Origin: Oasisia sp. SBJ-2009
Lineage: Eukaryota > Annelida > Polychaeta > Sabellida > Siboglinidae
Length of the DNA stretch: 64,000 nucleotides
Reading direction: 5' to 3'
Assembly (NCBI GenBank): GCA_964017155.1
Contig: OZ024863.1
Coordinates: 40,529,617 to 40,593,616, forward strand
Made by a program: the position numbers and the translations under genes. The notes beneath the pieces are model-generated. The model was not told where the DNA came from and searched no databases. It was given only the letters and a program-made list of their open reading frames with translations. Positions 44,001 to 54,566 of the stretch are shown here, one piece after another. How positions within the stretch are numbered: the stretch's first letter is position 1; each line of letters starts with the position of its first letter.

Positions 44001-47000
44001 CGGCCGAAATCTGAGGCAACACACGTGACACCAGTACGTGAACAAGGCCCGTAGATGATGGGTCGAAACGTCGTACTCGGCTTCGACTTTAAGCTCCAAA
44101 GTAAGTAAGTTAATTATATTACAATAAACTTGTTGGTGTTTTTGTGTCAGGTGCTAGATATCTACATGACAAGTGACATATGTCGGACAAGTCAAGGGTC
44201 GCCGGCCTTCCAGCCACCAGAGATAGCCAACGGTGACGAGGAGTTCTCAGGCTTCAAGGTGGACATTTGGTCATCCGGAGTGACACTGTGAGTGACAGAC
44301 ACATAGGGGTGGACAGTCACTTGGGCATCTTTGTGGGCCGAATACTAATTACACATGTGTACACTTAAGAACATTTTCCACCTCCAGATCTTATAACTTG
44401 TGCACACAGATGTGAAACATCACAGAGTAGTTTTTATAGTTTGGAAAACTGTGAAAAACAATCCAGACTAATTTATGCTCCGTGGAACAATCATTGGAAA
44501 TAAGCAAATTGCGCTGGAAAATAATTAATTTCCTCCTTTCATTTTATGGTATGAACATTAAAATCTATAAGAACTACAACCAATGACAAATTTCACACAA
44601 ATATAGACTTATCCACCGTAACATTCTTGTGTAATGTTTAATGCACTGATAATGGCTTCACCCGTTCAGTGCAAAATGTATACACAATTTAGTAAGTTAT
44701 TGTTATACGTGCTTACAGCTGCAATGTAATCAATGAATGTGCACAATTTGAATTTTGTTGATAGTATTTAAATATAAACTTCACTTACAATAAAATATAT
44801 AATAAAAATTATATTGTCATTGCACAGTTCTGGAAAGACTAAATATAACGGTGAAAGAAAAATATGCTGTCATAATGGTTGGAAAAGTATACGATACACT
44901 CGTTCGGTGCAAAATGTATACACAATTTAGTAAGTTATTGTTACATGTGCTTACAGCTGCAATGTAATCAATGAATGTGCACAATTTTAATTCTGTTGAT
45001 AGTATTTAAATATAAACTTCACTTACAATAAAATATATAATAAAAATTATATTGTCATTGCACAGTTCTGGAAAGACTAAATATAACGGTGAAAGAAAAA
45101 TATGCTGTTATAATGGTTGGAAAAGTATACGATACACTCGTTCGGTGCAAAATGTATACACAATTTAGTAAGTTATTGTTACATGTGCTTACAGCTGCAA
45201 TGTAATCAATGAATGTGCACAATTTGAATTTTGTTGATAGTATTTAAATATAAACTTCACTTACAATAAAATATATAATAAAAATTATATTGTCATTGCA
45301 CAGTTCTGGAAAGACTAAATATAACGGTGAAAGAAAAATATGCTGTCATAATGGTTGGAAAAGTATACGATACACTCGTTCAGTGCAAAATGTATACACA
45401 ATTTAGTAAGTTATTGTTACATGTGCTTACAGCTGCAATGTAATCAATGAATGTGCACAATTTGAATTTTGTTGATAGTATTTAAATATAAACTTCACTT
45501 ACAATAAAATATATAATAAAAATTATATTGTCATTGCACAGTTCTGGAAAGACTAAATATAACGGTGAAAGAAAAATATGCTGTCATAATGGTTGGAAAA
45601 GTATACGATACACTCGTTCGGTGCAAAATGTATACACAATTTAGTAAGTTATTGTTACATGTGCTTACAGCTGCAATGTAATCAATGAATGTGCACAATT
45701 TGAATTTTGTTGATAGTATTTAAATATAAACTTCACTTACAATAAAATATATAATAAAAATTATATTGTCATTGCACAGTTCTGGAAAGACTAAATATAA
45801 CGGTAAAAGGAGAATATGCTGTCATAATGGTCGGAAACATTTACGATACACTATATTTTCTAGTTGTGATGGCCAACTTATTTTTTTTCAAGTGTGAAAG
45901 AAATCTCTCAGGGACAGTTTTTACTGCCATTGAATCTTGTTTAGGTTACAGGGTGAGCTTGCAATAGACATCAAGTAAAACATATCCAATGAAGCAGCCA
46001 AATCACACATTAATTATGTATTTAATCTTGAAACCAGAGGTTTTTTCATGTCGCAACACCACGCACCGTGCAGACTCGAAACAATGGCAGATCAGAAAGT
46101 ACCAAGACCTGAGTGTTATGTTGTAGCAGCTTGGTTAACACCTGTGTTACCTGAATGTGTCTTTGTTGTAGATATAACTTCACAACTGGGAAGTATCCGT
46201 TTGAAGGAGACAACATCTTCCGGCTGTTTGAGAATATAGCAAGTGGTGAATACACGATACCAACTGAACTGGATAGCTCGCTGGCCGAGTTGTTAAGACG
46301 TAGGTAGATATTTGGTGCAGCTCTGTTTGTCTCGGGTATATGTTTACTAGTGAATACCCAAGAAAAACAGCCGAATTCCGTCATTTATGGGCGATGTCGT
46401 CGCATGGCTGGCATTCGGATTGATGAATGATGCGCAAAGTTATGTTTATAAATCAGTATGATTATCCTTGAGGTTTTCTGTTCGCTAAAACACCCATCAC
46501 TGCACTGTAATCAAAATTATGTTGCTACTGGTCATGTATGTTCTTCTACTTCCAGATCTCCTAGAATATAACCCGGCCAACAGGCCAACGATCAGAGAAA
46601 TCAGAGAGTACAGGTGAGTCAATTTGCACAAAGTATATTTGTCAGCAATGTCACTTACATACACACAATATCTGCTACCGGTATGATTTATAATATCGAC
46701 TAAAATTTTGTTGCGTACTTGTGTGTATATAATATGGGGTTTTGATCTGAAACAGAAGTGTTTGTATATAAGAAATGTAACCAGTGCATGGCCTATGAGC
46801 ATAATATCACTTAATTTATACTTTTAAATTTGTTGACAAGCTCAAGCTTCTGGCACATGTGAGATGTTAATTGACCTATGACATTACCCATGATGCCTCG
46901 TGCAGCAGAACACCGAACTGGCTTATTTATTTTACAGGAACTCTGCTGTGTTGTTGTGGGAAAGTGTGACATTATTGAACATCAAAGATCAATTTAACCT

Positions 47001-50000
47001 GCTTTGGCAAAATTGTCAATAAAACTTTAAAAACCAGATATAATATTTATTATTTTGAGTTTGCTCTCAGTGTGTCGTTTATCTCTTTGTATCGTTTAAA
47101 TTGCGAGCATTACAGGGTAACTAAACTACTTAACTAAAACAGACGCGCGCACACTCACACAAAACTCGTTTATAGTCAAATTTGCTTCATATCAGCCTGT
47201 TCAATAATCACACAATCACAATATCATTAAAATCAGTTGTGGTAAGAGGGTGTGAAGATCTGGCTCAACCTTAATTCCATTTTGAAGCACACAGCTTATA
47301 CTTACTTGAAATCACACATATGAAATATTTATTTACATGTGTAACTGGTTCAGACTGTAATTGCGGTTGGTGTAACCTTACGCCTGCACTACTTTTAATG
47401 AGTCAACCTATATTTATTACTTTACATCACTGTTGTGACATCAAATCGGGTCTACATTTTCTATTTGAAATATAATTCTTATTCAACATGCTAAATTAAT
47501 ATTATATAATTTATACAATTATTGCCGGGTTGACAGTGGCCAGTTTCTTCTTTTGAAGCATTCATCATATTGTATTATCCTAATGTTATGTTACTGGCTA
47601 CAGCCTTAATTGGCTCCGTTGTCAACCGGGAATCGTGTACTATATCACATATTGTCACATTTGCCGATTATGGTTATTTGTATGATGCACGCGATTCAGA
47701 AAATAAATTACTACTAAAAATAATAAAAAAACATTTTCTAAAGCGCTAATTCCTGCATGGCGGATTGATGCGCTGTACAAGACAATAAATGTATTAATAA
47801 ATGTAAATTATATTAATTAATATAAATCAAATCAACTTTTGGTTTAAGATGTACACTAGTATAAACCTTTGTATGTAAATTATATAAATCATATAAATCA
47901 ATTTAAAATAAATTAAACACTGTTATAAAGACGTATAGTACTAAACCTCTGTAAATTATATAAATTAATATAAAATATAAAATTAAAACATTTACTAAAT
48001 CTATGTATGTAAATTATCTATACATTAATCTAAAACAAATACTGATTAAAACGTGTATAACACTAAAAAGAAATTATAAAGCAGTGTCCGTCATTTCACA
48101 ACAATTTGAATAAATTAAAATGGCTAATAAAAAGATATGTCTTTAAAGACTTTATAAACACAGATAATGTTCCATTACTGACATTTTTCTGGCGCGGCTG
48201 TCGTAGTTGGATGAGGAGAAAGCACCCACAGAACACGGAGCGTGTGCCGTCACCGCCGGCCAACGACATGCTGGACGCGCACCACCGCATGAGTGTGCTG
48301 CCGTACCTGGAGGACCTGCACCGCGTCGAGAGCACGGACGACGTTCCCAGCGACGGTACGTTACACGTGTGGTGGCTGCAACACCTCGTCTCGTCTTACC
48401 TCGCTTGTGCCAGTAGTCTGTGCGTTTCACGCCCCTTGTTTGTGCGGTTCGTGCCACTCTCTGGACAAGTGTGCTGCCGTTGTTGTTTTTGCATTGTCAC
48501 CGCCACAATCTTAGCCTGTGTCGTGGGAAGGCAGCATTCTGGGCTTTCCCGCTTTCGTGGGTTCTATTGTACAAAATTCATTAGTGAAATGTGAAAATGT
48601 TTGTCATGACTGTCTCTTCTTTGCACCATGCACTTGCACTGTCAAGTGTACACCTTCCCCGCACAAATGCACATCATTAGTAGGCACATTCATGTTTGAT
48701 ATAATGAATGACGTCCAACCACACCATTTCTATTTTATCCATCTAATCTTAGTCCCACATTGAGCTTCTCCTGCTTTTCACACAGTGCGCTTCTTTAAAT
48801 TCCTTTCTGTTCTTTGCCACTGTGACAAGATCGGCAAAATACCACGCAAAACCGTTTACCAAAAATCGTGCCAGTGAAAGTGATTGGCACCAGTGATTGG
48901 CAGCTTCGTAGGAAAAGTACGAGCCCTGGAGGCCCATTGCTAATGTCTTCGCATCGCAGGAGTAATCTTGCCAGGTCATGTAAGTAGTCTGGACAGGTCA
49001 TGTAAGTAGTCTTGCCAGGTCATGTAAGTAGTCAGGGGAGAGCACAGGCAATTAGTCTGCACGGGTCATGCAAGTAGTCTGGATGGGTCGTGCAAGTATT
49101 TGGACAGGTCAACCAACCAAGTAGTCTGGACAGGTTAGGCAAGTAGTCTGGACAGGTCAGGCAAGTAGTCTGGACAGGTCAGGCAAGTAGTCTGGACAGG
49201 TCAGGCAAGTATTTGGACAGGTCAACCAACTGAACCAAGTAGTCTGGACTGACCAGGCAAGTAATCTGGATAGGTTATGCAAGTAGTCTGCACAGGTCAT
49301 GCAAATAGTCTGGACAGGTCATGCAAATAGTCTGGACAGGTCAGGCAAGTAGTCTGGACATGTCAGGCAAGTAGTCTGGACAGGTCAGGCAAGTATTTGG
49401 ACAGGTCAACCAACTGAACCAAGTAGTCTGAACAGGTCAGGCAAGTAGTTTGCAAGTAAATAATAGTAGTCTGTGTAGGTTATGTAAGTAGTCATGGTAG
49501 GACGTATATATATACTGTGCATGTCGTGTAAATAGAAGTGCATGTCCTATTCATTAGCGCTCATGCAAGTAGTCTGTACAGGTCAAGCAACTAGACTGGA
49601 GCTCACGCAAGTAGTAACTTAACCGTACAATTCCTAGGATGTCAACTGAAGTTTGTTTGTTGTGATTACTGGGTTTTCAAGTCCAACATAATGTAGCCTA
49701 TTCAGGTTACAGTTAAATTGTAAGCCTGATTCCCTCCTGCTTGTGTGACCTGATCAGATTACTTGCTTGAACTGCACCAAACTTTTAAATTACGGACGAT
49801 TGTGACAAAATAGTCAACACACGTTTCTTCCACGTACATACAACTTCATACATTTATTATGCAAAAAGTTCACTGATTTAAAAAAACCTCGAAATCACCT
49901 GTATTTATGGACAACTGGCTCTTTCAAACAGTCGTAGCCATTACTAATTTATTAATCTATTGATGGCTGTTTACAGAAATCACATTTAGCAGTACAAACT

Positions 50001-52012
50001 GCAACTCAGTTGTTACTATCTGTATTTTTCAAGTGTTGCCAGTTTTAGACGGCCCAAAACATTAATTTGGTAGCCATTTTGTGCACTAACCGCATTGATT
50101 GTGTGCACTAACCCAATTGATTGTGTGCGCTAACCCCATTGGTTTATTAATTGGTTAATTAAATTGAATGTATACACTCACCCATTAACCATGTGTGTAC
50201 ACTTGCCCATTGATCGGGTATACATTCACCCATTGACTGTGTGTACACTCACCCAATAGCTGTGTGTACACGTAGCCATTGGTCATGTGTACACCCATCT
50301 GTTGACCATGTGTACACTCACCCCATTGACTTTGTATACACTCACCCATTGACCATAATTATATGCATACTCTTGCCTAGTGACCGTATGTACACTCACC
50401 CCATTGACCGTGTGTACACTCACCCGGTGACCATGTGTACACTCAGAGTGACTGTGTGTACACTCACCCGGTGACCGTGTGTACACTCACCTGGTGACCA
50501 TGTGTACACTCACCCCATTGACTGTGTGTACACTCACCCGGTGACCATGTGTACACTCAAGAGTGACTGTGTACACTCACCCGGTGACCGTATGTACACT
50601 CACCCCATTGACTCTGTGTACACTCACCCGGTGACTGTGTGTACACTCACCCTGTGAATGTGTGTACACTCGCCCAGTCACCATGTGTACACTCACCCGG
50701 TGACCGTGTGTACACTCACCCGGTGACCAGACATGGGGTCAAATGTATTTGTATTTGAAAGTATTTAAATACTTTTTTTAAAGTATTTGTATTTGTATTT
50801 GACATTTAGGAATTGAAAGTATTTGTATTTGTATTTAAATACTTTCCTAAAGTATTTGATATTTCAAATACTTTTCAAATACTTTTTCAAATACTTTGGG
50901 TATATATTTGGGTCAGTTCTTTCTTCCACTGTGTTTATGTAAGTTACTGCTATGGTAAATTAGCCAATGTGATATCAGTGACAGTCAGGGACTAAGAACT
51001 TAATTACACAGCTTAGCACATATGGGCACCAGTAAACCCTGGGCACCAGCTAGCTAGCCAATTCCCTTTGTGTGATAGAGGAAGAAGCCTGGCACTAGTT
51101 TATCAAGCCTTTGTTCAAGCCAGGTATCCCCAATTAAATAAGCCACAGTGGACTTTGTTCAAACATCACTGAGCCCAGTGTGCAGGGCAGCCTAATTGAT
51201 ACTGATGATAAATGGAGAACCCAATTCAAGTCAGATCTTGTTAAGTGATCCTCAGTGAATGAATGGAAAGCTTGGCTGTGGGTTCTGTCCACATTGCCAT
51301 GATTGTGTGAGAAGGGTGTGGAGGAATGATTAAAAGGAACATTGCATTCAATTAGCTTGCAGCAGGACTTTGCACTATCCCATATAAGTACTAACTTCCA
51401 CCATCCTGGGTGATATAACTGACAATTTTAGAAGTATACACTGGGCAGTAGCCAGATAGATACTAGACCATAAACTAGATGAGCTGCTTGATATATCGTT
51501 TTGTTTCTTTTACCTATATAGTAATATATCCTTAAAATGAAAAGTATTTGAAAAAGGATTTGAAATACTTTTAAAAAGTATTTGTATTTAAATACATTTG
51601 TATTTAAAAGTATTTGTATTTGAATCCCTCAAATGTATTTGTATTTAAATACATTTCAATGTATTTGACCCCATGTCTGCCGGTGACCGTGTGTACACTC
51701 ACCCGGTGACCGTGTGTGCACTCACTGACAGTATGTACACTCACCCAGTGACCGTGTGTACACTCACCCGGTGACCGGGTGTACACTCACCCGGTGACAA
51801 TGTGTACACTCACCCAATGACTGTATACACTCACCCAATGACTGTATACACTCACCCAGTAACCGTGTGTACACTCATCCAATGACCATGTATACATGTG
51901 TGTTGTAGATGAGAAGGCTCCTAAGCACCACCAGTTGGCCCCTCCGTCTCCGTCGGTTGCGAAGAAGCAGGCAGTGCAGAAATCCAAGAAGTCCACGTGT
52001 CGACAGTCCTGA
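41053..52012 (+). CDS. STK11: Serine/threonine kinase LKB1 (STK11), 9 coding exons
   Basis: Master kinase that activates AMPK-family kinases in complex with STRAD and MO25. Exons: 41053-41369, 41959-42042, 43003-43092, 43542-43674, 44151-44287, 46172-46299, 46556-46613, 48207-48355, 51909-52012; phases close to 1,200 nt (399 aa; human 433). Visible: [13 protein letters not shown], glycine loop GEGSYG (about 65-70), AVKILKK with catalytic Lys (about 87), HKDIKPGN (HRD variant HKD, as in LKB1), DLGVAE (DFG variant DLG, as in LKB1), [18 protein letters not shown] activation segment, [21 protein letters not shown] and PYLEDLH after the kinase fold. The C terminus ends CRQS, a CaaX-like prenylation box matching human CKQQ, preceded by SKKST like the human RRLSA phosphosite. 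Intron 2 is U12-type; intron 4 has a weak donor (GTTCGC). The ATG chosen gives the LKB1-like N-terminus. Confidence 0.95.
42043..43002 (+). other. U12-type (minor spliceosome) intron 2 of STK11
   Basis: The donor GTATCCTTTC matches the U12 5' consensus (RTATCCTTT). The acceptor side has TGCCTTGAC, matching the U12 branch consensus (TTCCTTRAC), with the branch adenosine about 13 nt before the exon. It splits the codon of ATG-TAC in KQKMYLVVEY. Human STK11 intron 2 is known as a U12-type AT-AC intron; this one has GT-AG termini. Confidence 0.85.
42488..42570. mobile_element. Partial hAT-like MITE end in STK11 intron 2
   Basis: CAGACATGGGGTCAAATAC starts here, followed by the family's AT-rich GTATTT sequence, but the opposite terminus is not found nearby. 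It is probably truncated. Confidence 0.6.
43234..43513. mobile_element. Diverged hAT-like MITE in STK11 intron 3
   Basis: It starts CAGGTCTTTGTACAGGAT, contains AAATTATTGCGAGTCC and TTTACCCATCCAATAGATGG, and ends near ATCTCTAGATAAAGCCGTG. The same order of blocks occurs in the MITE at 26241-26536. It ends about 28 bp before exon 4. Confidence 0.6.
43835..44127. mobile_element. Fold-back element with hammerhead-like hairpin, copy 3 (STK11 intron 4)
   Basis: A 293-bp member of the family at 22602. It is flanked by an exact 13-bp duplication ACTTGTTGGTGTT (43822-43834 and 44128-44140). The right duplication lies only 10 bp before exon 5 and supplies part of the tract in front of TTTGTGTCAG. Confidence 0.82.
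44650..45850. repeat. 238-bp satellite, five tandem copies, STK11 intron 5
   Basis: GTTCAGTGCAAAATG or GTTCGGTGCAAAATG starts at 44664, 44902, 45140, 45378 and 45616, an exact 238-bp step. Copies differ by only a few substitutions; the outer copies diverge at the array edges. AT-rich, with AAATATATAATAAAAATTAT inside each unit. No coding frame. Confidence 0.97.
46614..48206. other. STK11 intron 7, AT-rich
   Basis: 1.6 kb without a recognisable gene. The part from about 47760 to 48100 is a run of related AT-rich blocks (ATGTAAATTATATAAAT and similar), probably a decayed tandem repeat. Confidence 0.5.
48970..49615. repeat. ~22-bp irregular minisatellite, STK11 intron 8
   Basis: The unit is about GGACAGGTCAGGCAAGTAGTCT, with many variants and an interspersed longer block containing CAACCAACTGAACCAAG that recurs at about 49225 and 49410. 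The array is degenerate towards both ends. Confidence 0.9.
50170..50727. repeat. 23-bp minisatellite, left part, STK11 intron 8
   Basis: The unit is about TGTGTACACTCACCCGGTGA plus CCG, containing the palindrome GTGTACAC. It is interrupted at 50728 by a hAT-like element and continues at 51680. Confidence 0.93.
50728..51679. mobile_element. 952-bp non-autonomous hAT-like transposon inside the 23-bp minisatellite
   Basis: It begins CAGACATGGGGTCAAATG and ends TTTGACCCCATGTCTG. The flanking 8-mers CCGGTGAC (50720-50727 and 51680-51687) are identical, as expected for hAT, although the array itself is periodic in this motif. The ends carry arrays of GTATTTGTATTTGAAAGTAT; the 600-bp core is unlike the short MITE copies and has no transposase frame. 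Confidence 0.87.
51680..51905. repeat. 23-bp minisatellite, right part, ending at STK11 exon 9 acceptor
   Basis: Continuation of the 50170-50727 array. The last unit (GACCATGTATACATGTGTG) runs into TTGTAG, the acceptor of the last exon at 51909. Confidence 0.93.
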
Positions 52013-52289
52013 TACTGGCCGAGTCTAGCTCAGCCCGCCGCGTCCTCCATGGACCACTGTGTCCCCTCAATGTCGTGTCTCCCTCCGTCAACTGAATGGG
52101 TGTGTGACGGCCGAAATGTTTACTGTCCCCCGTGTGATAGGCCACGATAGGCCACGTGTTGGTGCATTGCAGTATTATGTATGCGCGTGGCCGATATCGG
52201 TGATAACTCTCAAGTTATGTTGAGTCTGCAAAGAATCAGTGAACCTTACCCCACGGTTGCCATCAGCTATATATTCCCGCAGTTAGTTC

Positions 52290-52295
52290 AATAAA
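52290..52295 (+). terminator. Proximal poly(A) signal of STK11
   Basis: AATAAA 278 bp after the STK11 stop codon. A second signal lies at 54039-54044. Confidence 0.55.
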
Positions 52296-54038
52296 AGTTA
52301 GTTTGGATTACAGTGTAGTTTATAAAATAACAAGTGTTACAATAGAATTAGCAACATTTGATCCTTTCATGGTTTGGTATGTTTTTATGCTTTTATGAAA
52401 ACTGAAGCCAGCCGTTGCAATGCCAATTTATGTATGAAGACTTACAGCTGAACTTACAACAATATATATATTATATACCCGGTATAATGCTGCAGCATTC
52501 ATTTGCACTGTATAATTTGGTGGAGTTATTCCGAAGCTACGTGATGATAAATTATGTGTGTACTAACTGTACACAGACGACAGGAAATAGTAAGTGATTC
52601 ATCTGTTCGATGTGATCCGTACACGCACTTGGGGGAGATGGCAGTCTAAAAATGTGTCATTGATAATGTACAGATATAATTGTTAACTTAATTCGACTGT
52701 TATGTCAGAGTAACGTTCGACTTGGGAGTTTTTTACCTGCGATCTGGGAACCAAAGAAAGTCTTGTATTATATTTTAGGTAGTTAATTCAGGTAGACAGT
52801 TGCCACGTTGCGGTTTGATTGGAGTCGACCTGCATGGGAGGATTGGCACCAATCCAATAGATAAGTAAAAACGTTGCCGTTTTTTGTGTGCAGATAAGTA
52901 CATGGTTACAGTCAATGCTAAACTGTTGGTGGTAAACGAAATGCAAAAGAATAACCTTGTGGCCTACTGGCGATTGCATGAGTTCGTAAAGTAAAACATG
53001 CGTCGTTACTGGTTTGTTTGTCACGAATGCCATACGTCGGGGGGAAATACATCAGTACAGTGGTGCCATCTATCATGTAAAATGTGTATTAATGCACTTT
53101 GGTGTGAATATCATAACTCGACATCGTGGTAGGTGATGACCTGACAACCTTGGCTTATCTGTGGAGTCCAACAGTGTTAGCTGTAATTGGGGACATCACC
53201 TTGGATTGGTCAACATCTCTACTTCCATGTCACAAATCATGGGATCGTCTCAATTTGTGAATTGATGGGATGACCCGTAATCAATCATATATTGTGTCAC
53301 ATATTTACAGCTCACTAACAAGACACTATTCGCTGTACAAATACAATCCCCGAGCACTTTTTGTATGGACGGAGTCGGCGGACACTATTTAGACAGTTTG
53401 ATGTCATTTTGCTACATTTACACACTTGGGGATTGACTCTACTGGGTGTCCCCATTGTTCTCATGAGGGCGGTTTCTCACAGGGTGTCTCATTTGTTCAG
53501 TTTTGCAAACTGTACACGTGATTGACGCAGCTTGTATTGCAGTAAAACAGTGTCAACACAGGCAATGCCGTACTTAAGACTGTATGTGTGTGTGCGTATA
53601 TGGATGTATATATGCACAGATTTGCATTGGTTTAAATATTTATTGATCCATTAACAGTAATTTATCAGGTTTGCAGTGAATAAATGCGGTTTTCACTTTA
53701 GTACCACACACATTTTTACAGACAAATTGTTGCAGGGTTGAAAAACTTTGACAGAAATGTTGGTTGGGTGAAAAAGAAGTAGTTTTGACATTATTTGAAT
53801 TACGTTTTAATACAGATACCTGTCAGGTTTGATCGACTGATCGTCTTGTGCGTATGGCTCGTTTGTCTGGCAGCAAGACACGTGACGCCCTCTGTTGATG
53901 CACTTGTTGATCGTATCACTGACATCTTGCACATTATTGCCGTTACATTATGTTTTGTTGACGTGTTGGCAGCTGTATATAAAGTTTAAATAGCACACCT
54001 TTGTTCAGACGATGAGCAAGGTCCATGTAAATCTTAAC

Positions 54039-54044
54039 AATAAA
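54039..54044 (+). terminator. Possible distal poly(A) signal of STK11
   Basis: AATAAA followed by a TGTGTTTTCTTGTG-type GT-rich stretch 25 bp later, a good downstream element. Use would give a ~2-kb 3' UTR. The region 52296-54038 shows no gene. Confidence 0.4.
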
Positions 54045-54495
54045 GCGTGCCTAATGTACAGTTGATGTTGTGTTTTCTTGTGATCAGGATACAATCCAAC
54101 AAATTTCATAAGACTATGTACATCATAATAATACATTTTTTAAATCACCAGAGGTCCACGGAATAACTTTATTAACGTTTTAATTAGTTAATATAAATTT
54201 TGTTTTTATATTAACTGTTTTAAGAGAGCATACACCACCCCCCCAAGCGCTCAAGCTTCGATTGGACTTTTAACGCCAGGAAATGGCCCAGTCCAGTATT
54301 TGGAGAAAGAAGAATAAACTTTGTTTAATTTCATGACATTTGTCTCAAATAAATATCTGCATGTAAAAAAGTATTTAGCTATATTTGTTATTGCAATGGT
54401 CTTTACAATTGGAAACTTCAAGGTCAAGTTATAGTATGTTCTGAAAATATAAGTAGTACTGTCAACATGATTATGTCTGTTCATACACACATTTT

Positions 54496-54501
54496 TTATT
54501 A
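54496..54501 (-). terminator. Poly(A) signal of ASNSD1
   Basis: AATAAA on the minus strand, 66 bp beyond the ASNSD1 stop codon. Another lies at 54168-54173. The convergent ends of STK11 and ASNSD1 may be only about 450 bp apart. Confidence 0.5.
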
Positions 54502-54566
54502 TTACGCCTGTTTAAACACTGTTGGATTTATCAACTGTCAATGTAGATTACGATGGGTCAACCACG

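Noticed and set aside
48106..48594. 162-codon plus ORF as a separate gene
   Set aside because: Contains STK11 exon 8 (48207-48355) with read-through intron sequence on both sides.
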